Shown one piece after another: positions 1 to 13,087 of a stretch of 64,000 bases of DNA. Source of the DNA: Mastigias papua. Its lineage: Eukaryota; Cnidaria; Scyphozoa; Rhizostomeae; Mastigiidae. Where the stretch lies: the NCBI GenBank assembly GCA_964019165.1, contig OZ025277.1, positions 2,002,453-2,066,452 on the forward strand, written 5' to 3'. The notes below the pieces were generated by a model that searched no databases, had not been told where the DNA came from, and saw only the letters and a list, made by a program, of their open reading frames with translations. A program made the position numbers and the translations under genes. The first letter of the stretch is position 1; each line of letters starts with the position of its first letter.

Positions 1-3000
1 AGCCTTACTTTTTGGCCAAAATTGGCTCATTTTCATCACTTTTCAATCTCCAATCAAAATCAATCATAGTCAATTTGGGTCAATTTTGGCCAAAATACCA
101 AGGCTATAGCCTTACTTTTTGGCCAAAATTGGCTCATTTTCATCACTTTTCAATCTCCAATCAAAATCAATCATAGTCAATTTGGGTCAATTTTGGCCAA
201 AATACCAAGGCTATAGCCTTACTTTTTGGCCAAAATTGGCTCATTTTCATCACTTTTCAATCTCCAATCAAAATCAATCATAGTCAATTTCGGTCAATTT
301 TGGCCAACATACCAAGGCTATAGCCTTACTGTTTGGCCAAAATTGGCTCATTTTCATCACTTTTCAATCTCCAATCAAAATCAATCATAGTCAATTTGGG
401 TCATTTTTGGCCAAAATACCAAGGCTATAGCCTTACTTTTTGGCCAAAATTGGCTCATTTTCATCACTTTTCAATCTCCAATCAAAATCAATCATAGTCA
501 ATTTGGGTCAATTTTGGCCAAAATACCAAGGCTATAGCCTTACTGTTTGGCCAAAATTGGCTCATTTTCATCACTTTTCAATCTCCAATCAAAATCAATC
601 ATAGTCAATTTCGGTCAAGTTTGGCCAACATAAAAAGGCTATAGTCTTACTTTTTGGCCAAAATTGGCTCATTTTCATCACTTTTCAATCTCCAATCAAA
701 ATCAATCATAGTCAATTTGGGTCAATTTTGGCCAAAATACCAAGGCTATAGCCTTACTGTTTGGCCAAAATTGGCTCATTTTCATCACTTTTCAATCTCC
801 AATCAAAATCAATCATAGTCAATTTGGGTCATTTTTGGCCAAACTACCAAGGCTATAGCCTTACTTTTTGGCCAAAATTGGCTCATTTTCATCACTTTTC
901 AATCTCCAATCAAAATCAATCATAGTCAATTTGGGTCAAGTTTGGCCAAAATACCAAGGCTATAGCCTTACTTTTTGGCCAAAAGTGGCTCATTTTCATC
1001 ACTTTTCAATCTCCAATCAAAATCAATCATAGTCAATTTGGGTCATTTTTGGCCAGAATACCAAGGTTATAGTCTTACTTTTTGGCCAAAATTGGCTCAT
1101 TTTCATCACTTTTCAATCTCCAATCAAAATCAATCATAGTCAATTTGGGTCATTTTTTGCCAAAATACCAAGGCTATAGCCTTACTTTTTGGCCAAACTT
1201 GGCTCATTTTCATCACTTTTCAATCTCCAATCAAAATCAATCATAGTCAATTTGGGTCATTTCTGGCCAAACTACCAAGGCTATAGCCTTACTTTTTGGC
1301 CAAAATTGGCTCATTTTCATCACTTTCAATCTCCAATCAAAATCAATCATAGTCAATTTGGGTCATTTTTGGCCAGAATACCACGGTTATAGCCTTACTT
1401 TTTGGCCAAAATTGGCTCATTTTCATCACTTTTCAATCTCCAATCAAAATCAATCATAGTCAATTTCGGTCAAGTTTGGCCAACATAAAAAGGCTATAGT
1501 CTTACTTTTTGGCCAAAATTGGCTCATTTTCATCACTTTTCAATCTCCAATCAAAATCAATCATAGTCAATTTCGGTCAATTTTGGCCAAAATACCAAGG
1601 CTATAGCCTTACTGTTTGGCCAAAATTGGCTCATTTTCATCACTTTTCAATCTCCAATCAAAATCAATCATAGTCAATTTGGGTCATTTTTGGCCAAACT
1701 ACCAAGGCTATAGCCTTACTTTTTGGCCAAAATTGGCTCATTTTCATCACTTTTCAATCTCCAATCAAAATCAATCATAGTCAATTTTTGTCAAGTTTGG
1801 CCAAAATACCAAGGCTATAGCCTTACTTTTTGGCCAAAATTGGCTCATTTTCATCACTTTTCAATCTCCAATCAAAATCAATCATAGTCAATTTGGGTCA
1901 TTTTTGGCCAGAATACCAAGGTTATAGTCTTACTTTTTGGCCAAAATTGGCTCATTTTCATCACTTTTCAATCTCCAATCAAAATCAATCATAGTCAATT
2001 TGGGTCATTTTTTACCAAAATACCAAGGCTATAGCCTTACTTTTTGGCCAAACTTGGCTCATTTTCATCACTTTTCAATCTCCAATCAAAATCAATCATA
2101 GTCAATTTGGGTCATTTCTGGCCAAACTACCAAGGCTATAGCCTTACTTTTTGGCCAAAATTGGCTCATTTTCATCACTTTCAATCTCCAATCAAAATCA
2201 ATCATAGTCAATTTGGGTCATTTTTGGCCAGAATACCACGGTTATAGCCTTACTTTTTGGCCAAAATTGGCTCATTTTCATCACTTTTCAATCTCCAATC
2301 AAAATCAATCATAGTCAATTTGGGTCATTTTTGGCCAAAATACCAAGGCTATAGCCTTACTTTTTGGCCAAAATTGGCTCATTTTCATCACTTTTCAATC
2401 TCCAATCAAAATCAATCATAGTCAATTTAGGTCAATTTTGGCCAACATACCAAGGCTATAGCCTTACTTTTTGGCCAAAATTGGCTCATTTTCATCACTT
2501 TTCAATCTCCAATCAAAATCAATCATAGTCAATTTCGGTCAATTTTGGCCAAAATACCAAGGCTATAGCCTTACTTTTTGGCCAAAATTGGCTCATTTTC
2601 ATCACTTTTCAATCTCCAATCAAAATCAATCATAGTCGATGTGGGTCACTTTTGGCCAAAATACCAAGGCTATAGCCTTACGTTTTGGCCAAAATTGGCT
2701 CATTTTCATCACTTTTCAATCTCCAATCAAAATCAATCATAGTCAATTTGGGTCATTTTTTGGCCAAAATACCAAGGCTATAGCCTTACTTTTTGGCCAA
2801 AATTGGCTCATTTTCATCACTTTTCAATCTCCAATCAAAATCAATCATAGTCAATTTGGGTCACTTTTGGCCAAAATACCAAGGCTATAGCCTTACTTTT
2901 TGGCCAAAATTGGCTCATTTTCATCACTTTTCAATCTCCAATCAAAATCAATCATAGTCAATTTGGGTCATTTTTGGCCAGAATGCCAAGGCTATAGCCT

Positions 3001-6000
3001 TACTTTTTGGCCAAAATTGGCTCATTTTCATCACTTTTCAATCTCCAATCAAAATCAATCATAGTCAATTTGGGTCATTTTTTACCAAAATACCAAGGCT
3101 ATAGCCTTACTTTTTGGCCAAAATTGGCTCATTTTCATCACTTTTCAATCTCCAATCAAAATCAATCATAGTCAATTTCGGTCAATTTTGGCCAACATAC
3201 CAAGGCTATAGCCTTACTTTTTGGCCAAAATTGGCTCATTTTCATCACTTTTCAATCTCCAATCAAAATCAATCATAGTCAATTTCGGTCAATTTTGGCC
3301 AAAATACCAAGGCTATAGCCTTACTTTTTGGCCAAAATTGGCTCATTTTCATCACTTTTCAATCTCCAATCAAAATCAATCATAGTCAATTTGGGTCATT
3401 TTTGGCCAAAATACCAAGGCTATAGCCTTACTTTTTGGCCAAAATTGGCTCATTTTCATCACTTTTCAATCTCCAATCAAAATCAATCATAGTCAATTTG
3501 GGTCAATTTTGGCCAAAATACCAAGGCTATAGCCTTACTTTTTGGCCAAAATTGGCTCATTTTCATCACTTTTCAATCTCCAATCAAAATCAATCATAGT
3601 CAATTTGGGTCATTTCTGGCCAAACTACCAAGGCTATAGCCTTACTTTTTGGCCAAAATTGGCTCATTTTCATCACTTTTCAATCTCCAATCAAAATCAA
3701 TCATAGTCAATTTGGGTCAATTTTGGCCAAAATACCAAGGCTATAGCCTTACTTTTTGGCCAAAATTGGCTCATTTTCATCACTTTTCAATCTCCAATCA
3801 AAATCAATCATGGTCAATTTGGGTCATTTCTGGCCAAACTACCAAGGCTATAGCCTTACTTTTTGGCCAAAATTGGCTCATTTTCATCACTTTTCAATCT
3901 CCAATCAAAATCAATCATAGTCAATTTGGGTCAATTTTGGCCAAAATACCAAGGCTATAGCCTTACTTTTTGGCCAAAATTGGCTCATTTTCATCACTTT
4001 TCAATCTCCAATCAAAATCAATCATAGTCAATTTGGGTCAATTTTGGCCAAAATACCAAGGCTATAGCCTTACTTTTTGGCCAAAATTGGCTCATTTTCA
4101 TCACTTTTCAATCTCCAATCAAAATCAATCATAGTCAATTTGGGTCACTTTTGGCCAAAATACCAAGGCTATAGCCTTACTTTTTGGCCAAAATTGGCTC
4201 ATTTTCATCACTTTTCAATCTCCAATCAAAATCAATCATAGTCAATTTGGGTCATTTTTGGCCAGAATGCCAAGGCTATAGCCTTACTTTTTGGCCAAAA
4301 CTGGCTCATTTTCATCACTTTTCAATCTCCAATCAAAATCAATCATAGTCAATTTGGGTCATTTTTTACCAAAATACCAAGGCTATAGCCTTACTTTTTG
4401 GCCAAAATTGGCTCATTTTCATCACTTTTCAATCTCCAATCAAAATCAATCATAGTCAATTTCGGTCAATTTTGGCCAACATACCAAGGCTATAGCCTTA
4501 CTTTTTGGCCAAAATTGGCTCATTTTCATCACTTTTCAATCTCCAATCAAAATCAATCATAGTCAATTTCGGTCAATTTTGGCCAAAATACCAAGGCTAT
4601 AGCCTTACTTTTTGGCCAAAATTGGCTCATTTTCATCACTTTTCAATCTCCAATCAAAATCAATCATAGTCAATTTGGGTCATTTTTGGCCAAAATACCA
4701 AGGCTATAGCCTTACTTTTTGGCCAAAATTGGCTCATTTTCATCACTTTTCAATCTCCAATCAAAATCAATCATAGTCAATTTGGGTCATTTTTGGCCAA
4801 AATACCAAGGCTATAGCCTTACTTTTTGGCCAAAATTGGCTCATTTTCATCACTTTTCAATCTCCAATCAAAATCAATCATAGTCAATTTCGGTCAATTT
4901 TGGCCAACATACCAAGGCTATAGCCTTACTTTTTGGCCAAAATTGGCTCATTTTCATCACTTTTCAATCTCCAATCAAAATCAATCATAGTCAATTTCGG
5001 TCAATTTTGGCCAAAATACCAAGGCTATAGCCTTACTTTTTGGCCAAAATTGGCTCATTTTCATCACTTTTCAATCTCCAATCAAAATCAATCATAGTCA
5101 ATTTGGGTCATTTTTGGCCAAAATACCAAGGCTATAGCCTTACTTTTTGGCCAAAATTGGCTCATTTTCATCACTTTTCAATCTCCAATCAAAATCAATC
5201 ATAGTCAATTTGGGTCAATTTTGGCCAAAATACCAAGGCTATAGCCTTACTTTTTGGCCAAAATTGGCTCATTTTCATCACTTTTCAATCTCCAATCAAA
5301 ATCAATCATAGTCAATTTGGGTCATTTCTGGCCAAACTACCAAGGCTATAGCCTTACTTTTTGGCCAAAATTGGCTCATTTTCATCACTTTTCAATCTCC
5401 AATCAAAATCAATCATAGTCAATTTGGGTCAATTTTGGCCAAAATACCAAGGCTATAGCCTTACTTTTTGGCCAAAATTGGCTCATTTTCATCACTTTTC
5501 AATCTCCAATCAAAATCAATCATAGTCAATTTGGGTCAATTTTGGCCAAAATACCAAGGCTATAGCCTTACTTTTTGGCCAAAATTGGCTCATTTTCATC
5601 ACTTTTCAATCTCCAATCAAAATCAATCATAGTCAATTTGGGTCACTTTTGGCCAAAATACCAAGGCTATAGCCTTACTTTTTGGCCAAAATTGGCTCAT
5701 TTTCATCACTTTTCAATCTCCAATCAAAATCAATCATAGTCAATTTGGGTCATTTTTGGCCAGAATGCCAAGGCTATAGCCTTACTTTTTGGCCAAAATT
5801 GGCTCATTTTCATCACTTTTCAATCTCCAATCAAAATCAATCATAGTCAATTTGGGTCATTTTTTACCAAAATACCAAGGCTATAGCCTTACTTTTTGGC
5901 CAAAATTGGCTCATTTTCATCACTTTTCAATCTCCAATCAAAATCAATCATAGTCAATTTCGGTCAATTTTGGCCAACATACCAAGGCTATAGCCTTACT

Positions 6001-9000
6001 TTTTGGCCAAAATTGGCTCATTTTCATCACTTTTCAATCTCCAATCAAAATCAATCATAGTCAATTTGGGTCATTTTTGGCCAAAATACCAAGGCTATAG
6101 CCTTACTTTTTGGCCAAAATTGGCTCATTTTCATCACTTTTCAATCTCCAATCAAAATCAATCATAGTCAATTTGGGTCATTTTTGGCCAAAATACCAAG
6201 GCTATAGCCTTACTTTTTGGCCAAAATTGGCTCATTTTCATCACTTTTCAATCTCCAATCAAAATCAATCATAGTCAATTTCGGTCAATTTTGGCCAAAA
6301 TACCAAGGCTATAGCCTTACTTTTTGGCCAAAATTGGCTCATTTTCATCACTTTTCAATCTCCAATCAAAATCAATCATAGTCAATTTGGGTCATTTCTG
6401 GCCAAACTACCAAGGCTATAGCCTTACTTTTTGGCCAAAATTGGCTCATTTTCATCACTTTTCAATCTCCAATCAAAATCAATCATAGTCAATTTGGGTC
6501 AATTTTGGCCAAAATACCAAGGCTATAGCCTTACTTTTTGGCCAAAATTGGCTCATTTTCATCACTTTTCAATCTCCAATCAAAATCAATCATAGTCAAT
6601 TTGGGTCAATTTTGGCCAAAATACCAAGGCTATAGCCTTACTTTTTGGCCAAAATTGGCTCATTTTCATCACTTTTCAATCTCCAATCAAAATCAATCAT
6701 AGTCAATTTGGGTCACTTTTGGCCAAAATACCAAGGCTATAGCCTTACTTTTTGGCCAAAATTGGCTCATTTTCATCACTTTTCAATCTCCAATCAAAAT
6801 CAATCATAGTCAATTTGGGTCATTTCTGGCCAAACTACCAAGGCTATAGCCTTACTTTTTGGCCAAAATTGGCTCATTTTCATCACTTTTCAATCTCCAA
6901 TCAAAATCAATCATAGTCAATTTGGGTCAATTTTGGCCAAAATACCAAGGCTATAGCCTTACTTTTTGGCCAAAATTGGCTCATTTTCATCACTTTTCAA
7001 TCTCCAATCAAAATCAATCATAGTCAATTTCGGTCAATTTTGGCCAACATACCAAGGCTATAGCCTTACTTTTTGGCCAAAATTGGCTCATTTTCATCAC
7101 TTTTCAATCTCCAATCAAAATCAATCATAGTCAATTTGGGTCAATTTTGGCCAACATACCAAGGCTATAGCCTTACTTTTTGGCCAAAATTGGCTCATTT
7201 TCATCACTTTTCAATCTCCAATCAAAATCAATCATAGTCAATTTGGGTCATTTCTGGCCAAACTACCAAGGCTATAGCCTTACTTTTTGGCCAAAATTGG
7301 CTCATTTTCATCACTTTTCAATCTCCAATCAAAATCAATCATAGTCAATTTGGGTCAATTTTGGCCAAAATACCAAGGCTATAGCCTTACTTTTTGGCCA
7401 AAATTGGCTCATTTTCATCACTTTTCAATCTCCAATCAAAATCAATCATAGTCAATTTGGGTCAATTTTGGCCAAAATACCAAGGCTATAGCCTTACTTT
7501 TTGGCCAAAATTGGCTCATTTTCATCACTTTTCAATCTCCAATCAAAATCAATCATAGTCAATTTGGGTCACTTTTGGCCAAAATACCAAGGCTATAGCC
7601 TTACTTTTTGGCCAAAATTGGCTCATTTTCATCACTTTTCAATCTCCAATCAAAATCAATCATAGTCAATTTGGGTCATTTTTGGCCAGAATGCCAAGGT
7701 TATAGCCTTACTTTTTGGCCAAAATTGGCTCATTTTCATCACTTTTCAATCTCCAATCAAAATCAATCATAGTCAATTTGGGTCATTTTTTACCAAATAC
7801 CAAGGCTATAGCCTTACTTTTTGGCCAAAATTGGCTCATTTTCATCACTTTTCAATCTCCAATCAAAATCAATCATAGTCAATTTCGGTCAATTTTGGCC
7901 AACATACCAAGGCTATAGCCTTACTTTTTGGCCAAAATTGGCTCATTTTCATCACTTTTCAATCTCCAATCAAAATCAATCATAGTCAATTTCGGTCAAT
8001 TTTGGCCAAAATACCAAGGCTATAGCCTTACTTTTTGGCCAAAATTGGCTCATTTTCATCACTTTTCAATCTCCAATCAAAATCAATCATAGTCAATTTG
8101 GGTCATTTTTGGCCAAAATACCAAGGCTATAGCCTTACTTTTTGGCCAAAATTGGCTCATTTTCATCACTTTTCAATCTCCAATCAAAATCAATCATAGT
8201 CAATTTGCGTCAATTTTGGCCAAAATACCAAGGCTATAGCCTTACTTTTTGGCCAAAATTGGCTCATTTTCATCACTTTTCAATCTCCAATCAAAATCAA
8301 TCATAGTCAATTTGGGTCATTTCTGGCCAAACTACCAAGGCTATAGCCTTACTTTTTGGCCAAAATTGGCTCATTTTCATCACTTTTCAATCTCCAATCA
8401 AAATCAATCATAGTCAATTTGGGTCAATTTTGGCCAAAATACCAAGGCTATAGCCTTACTTTTTGGCCAAAATTGGCTCATTTTCATCACTTTTCAATCT
8501 CCAATCAAAATCAATCATAGTCAATTTGGGTCAATTTTGGCCAAAATACCAAGGCTATAGCCTTACTTTTTGGCCAAAATTGGCTCATTTTCATCACTTT
8601 TCAATCTCCAATCAAAATCAATCATAGTCAATTTGGGTCACTTTTGGCCAAAATACCAAGGCTATAGCCTTACTTTTTGGCCAAAATTGGCTCATTTTCA
8701 TCACTTTTCAATCTCCAATCAACATCAATCATAGTCAATTTGGGTCATTTTTGGCCAGAATGCCAAGGTTATAGTCTTACTTTTTGGCCAAAATTGGCTC
8801 ATTTTCATCACTTTTCAATCTCCAATCAAAATCAATCATAGTCAATTTGGGTCATTTTTTACCAAAATACCAAGGCTATAGCCTTACTTTTTGGCCAAAA
8901 TTGGCTCATTTTCATCACTTTTCAATCTCCAATCAAAATCAATCATAGTCAATTTGGGTCATTTCTGGCCAAACTACCAAGGCTATAGCCTTACTTTTTG

Positions 9001-12000
9001 GCCAAAATTGGCTCATTTTCATCACTTTCAATCTCCAATCAAAATCAATCATAGTCAATTTGGGTCATTTTTGGCCAGAATACCAAGGTTATAGCCTTAC
9101 TTTTTGGCCAAAATTGGCTCATTTTCATCACTTTTCAATCTCCAATCAAAATCAATCATAGTCAATTTGGGTCATTTTTGGCCAAACTACCAAGGCTATA
9201 GCCTTACTTTTTGGCCAAATTTGGCTCATTTTCATCACTTTTCAATCTCCAATCAAAATCAATCATAGTCAATTTGGGTCAATTTTGGCCAACATACCAA
9301 GGCTATAGCCTTACTTTTTGGCCAAAATTGGCTCATTTTCATCACTTTCAATCTCCAATCAAAATCAATCATAGTCAATTTGGGTCATTTTTGGCCAGAA
9401 TACCAAGGTTATAGCCTTACTTTTTGGCCAAAATTGGCTCATTTTCATCACTTTTCAATCTCCAATCAAAATCAATCATAGTCAATTTGGGTCATTTTTG
9501 GCCAAAATACCAAGGCTATAGCCTTACTTTTTGGCCAAAATTGGCTCATTTTCATCACTTTTCAATCTCCAATCAAAATCAATCATAGTCAATTTGGGTC
9601 AATTTTGGCCAACATACCAAGGCTATAGCCTTACTTTTTGGCCAAAATTGGCTCATTTTCATCACTTTTCAATCTCCAATCAAAATCAATCATAGTCAAT
9701 TTCGGTCAATTTTGGCCAAAATACCAAGGCTATAGCCTTACTTTTTGGCCAAAATTGGCTCATTTTCATCACTTTTCAATCTCCAATCAAAATCAATCAT
9801 AGTCAATTTGGGTCATTTTTGGCCAAAATACCAAGGCTATAGCCTTACTTTTTGGCCAAACTTGGCTCATTTTCATCACTTTTCAATCTCCAATCAAAAT
9901 CAATCATAGTCAATTTGGGTCAATTTTGGCCAAAATACCAAGGCTATAGCCTTACTTTTTGGCCAAAATTGGCTCATTTTCATCACTTTTCAATCTCCAA
10001 TCAAAATCAATCATAGTCAATTTGGGTCACTTTTGGCCAAAATACCAAGGCTATAGCCTTACTTTTTGGCCAACATTGGCTCATTTTCATCACTTTTCAA
10101 TCTCCAATCAAAATCAATCATAGTCAATTTGGGTCATTTTTGGCCAGAATGCCAAGGCTATAGCCTTACTTTTTGGCCAAAATTGGCTCATTTTCATCAC
10201 TTTTCAATCTCCAATCAAAATCAATCATAGTCAATTTGGGTCATTTTTTACCAAAATACCAAGGCTATAGCCTTACTTTTTGGCCAAAATTGGCTCATTT
10301 TCATCACTTTTCAATCTCCAATCAAAATCAATCATAGTCAATTTCGGTCAATTTTGGCCAACATACCAAGGCTATAGCCTTACTTTTTGGCCAAAATTGG
10401 CTCATTTTCATCACTTTTCAATCTCCAATCAAAATCAATCATAGTCAATTTGGGTCAATTTTGGCCAAAATACCAAGGCTATAGCCTTACTTTTTGGCCA
10501 AAATTGGCTCATTTTCATCACTTTTCAATCTCCAATCAAAATCAATCATAGTCAATTTGGGTCATTTTTGGCCAAAATACCAAGGCTATAGCCTTACTTT
10601 TTGGCCAAAATTGGCTCATTTTCATCACTTTTCAATCTCCAATCAAAATCAATCATAGTCAATTTGGGTCAATTTTGGCCAAAATACCAAGGCTATAGCC
10701 TTACTTTTTGGCCAAAATTGGCTCATTTTCATCACTTTTCAATCTCCAATCAAAATCAATCATAGTCAATTTGGGTCATTTCTGGCCAAACTACCAAGGC
10801 TATAGCCTTACTTTTTGGCCAAAATTGGCTCATTTTCATCACTTTTCAATCTCCAATCAAAATCAATCATAGTCAATTTGGGTCAATTTTGGCCAAAATA
10901 CCAAGGCTATAGCCTTACTTTTTGGCCAAATTTGGCTCATTTTCATCACTTTTCAATCTCCAATCAAAATCAATCATAGTCAATTTGGGTCAATTTTGGC
11001 CAACATACCAAGGCTATAGCCTTACTTTTTGGCCAAAATTGGCTCATTTTCATCACTTTTCAATCTCCAATCAAAATCAATCATAGTCAATTTCGGTCAA
11101 TTTTGGCCAAAATACCAAGGCTATAGCCTTACTTTTTGGCCAAAATTGGCTCATTTTCATCACTTTTCAATCTCCAATCAAAATCAATCATAGTCAATTT
11201 GGGTCATTTTTGGCCAAAATACCAAGGCTATAGCCTTACTTTTTGGCCAAACTTGGCTCATTTTCATCACTTTTCAATCTCCAATCAAAATCAATCATAG
11301 TCAATTTGGATCAATTTTGGCCAAAATACCAAGGCTATAGCCTTACTTTTTGGCCAAAATTGGCTCATTTTCATCACTTTTCAATCTCCAATCAAAATCA
11401 ATCATAGTCAATTTGGGTCATTTCTGGCCAAAATACCAAGGCTATAGCCTTACTTTTTGGCCAAAATTGGCTCATTTTCATCACTTTTCAATCTCCAATC
11501 AAAATCAATCATAGTCAATTTGGGTCAATTTTGGCCAAAATACCAAGGCTATAGCCTTACTTTTTGGCCAAAATTGGCTCATTTTCATCACTTTTCAATC
11601 TCCAATCAAAATCAATCATAGTCAATTTGGGTCAATTTTGGCCAAAATACCAAGGCTATAGCCTTACTTTTTGGCCAAAATTGGCTCATTTTCATCACTT
11701 TTCAATCTCCAATCAAAATCAATCATAGTCAATTTGGGTCAATTTTGGCCAAAATACCAAGGCTATAGCCTTACTTTTTGGCCAAAATTGGCTCATTTTC
11801 ATCACTTTTCAATCTCCAATCAAAATCAATCATAGTCAATTTGGGTCAATTTTGGCCAAAATACCAAGGCTATAGCCTTACTTTTTGGCCAAAATTGGCT
11901 CATTTTCATCACTTTTCAATCTCCAATCAAAATCAATCATAGTCAATTTGGGTCAATTTTGGCCAAAATACCAAGGCTATAGCCTTACTTTTTGGCCAAA

Positions 12001-12847
12001 ATTGGCTCATTTTCATCACTTTTCAATCTCCAATCAAAATCAATCATAGTCAATTTGGGTCATTTCTGGCCAAACTACCAAGGCTATAGCCTTACTTTTT
12101 GGCCAAAATTGGCTCATTTTCATCACTTTTCAATCTCCAATCAAAATCAATCATAGTCGATGTGGGTCACTTTTGGCCAAAATACCAAGGCTATAGCCTT
12201 ACGTTTTGGCCAAAATTGGCTCATTTTCATCACTTTTCAATCTCCAATCAAAATCAATCATAGTCAATTTGGGTCATGTTTTGGCCAAAATACCAAGGCT
12301 ATAGCCTTACTTTTTGGCCAAAATTGGCTCATTTTCATCACTTTTCAATCTCCAATCAAAATCAATCATAGTCAATTTGGGTCATTTTTTGGCCAAAATA
12401 CCAAGGCTATACCTTACTTTTTGGCCAAAATTGGCTCATTTTCATCACTTTTCAATCTCCAATCAAAATCAATCATAGTCAATTTGGGTCAATTTTGGCC
12501 AAAATACCAAGGCTATAGCCTTACTTTTTGGCCAAAATTGGCTCATTTTCATCACTTTTCAATCTCCAATCAAAATCAATCATAGTCAATTTGGGTCAAT
12601 TTTGGCCAAAATACCAAGGCTATAGCCTTACTTTTTGGCCAAAATTGGCTCATTTTCATCACTTTTCAATCTCCAATCAAAATCAATCATAGTCAATTTG
12701 GGTCAATTTTGGCCAAAATACCAAGGCTATAGCCTTACTTTTTGGCCAAAATTTGACTCATTTTCATCACTTTTCAATCTCCAATCAACATCAATCATAG
12801 TCAATTTGGGTCATTTTTGGCCAAAATACCAAGGCTATAGCCTTACT
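1..12847 (+). repeat. 107-bp tandem satellite array, left part (about 120 monomers)
   Basis: The same unit recurs every 107 bp: its AGCCTTACTTTTTGG start appears at 1, 108, 215 and so on. Each unit holds TTTTGGCCAAAA, the perfect 14-bp palindrome AAGGCTATAGCCTT, a second TTTTGGCCAAAA, and an AT-rich stretch with TCATCACTTTTCAATCTCC and AATCAATCATAGTCAATTT. The first 58 bp or so form an imperfect dyad with arms of about 29 bp; the remaining 49 bp are not symmetric. Monomers differ at a few recurrent sites (GTCAATTTT/GTCATTTTT/GTCACTTTT; GGCCAAAATACC/GGCCAACATACC/GGCCAAACTACC/GGCCAGAATGCC), so shared variant combinations reveal multi-monomer blocks. The array continues past the left edge of the window. 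Short reading frames in it arise from the periodic sequence, and I see no sign that they are genes. Confidence 0.99.
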
Positions 12848-12887
12848 TTTTGGCCAAAAGTGACCCATCAGTGACTATGATTGATTT
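12848..12887 (-). repeat. Inverted satellite fragment abutting the assembly gap
   Basis: At the palindrome TTTTGGCCAAAA (12848-12859) the sequence stops following the plus-strand monomer and reads as its reverse complement (AGTGACCCATCAGTGACTAT, then GATTGATTT) until the Ns begin. Read on the minus strand it is the usual AATCAATCATAGTCA followed by a variant of the GGGTCACTTTTGGCC segment. The array is back in plus orientation after the gap, so at least two orientation changes lie here. It is either a real inversion or hairpin, or an assembly artefact. Confidence 0.85.
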
Positions 12888-13087
12888 NNNNNNNNNNNNN
12901 NNNNNNNNNNNNNNNNNNNNNNNNNNNNNNNNNNNNNNNNNNNNNNNNNNNNNNNNNNNNNNNNNNNNNNNNNNNNNNNNNNNNNNNNNNNNNNNNNNNN
13001 NNNNNNNNNNNNNNNNNNNNNNNNNNNNNNNNNNNNNNNNNNNNNNNNNNNNNNNNNNNNNNNNNNNNNNNNNNNNNNNNNNNNNNN
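12888..13087. other. Assembly gap (200 N)
   Basis: Exactly 200 consecutive Ns inside the satellite array. The round number suggests a gap of arbitrary size, so the real array length and the orientation change beside it are unresolved. Confidence 0.99.
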
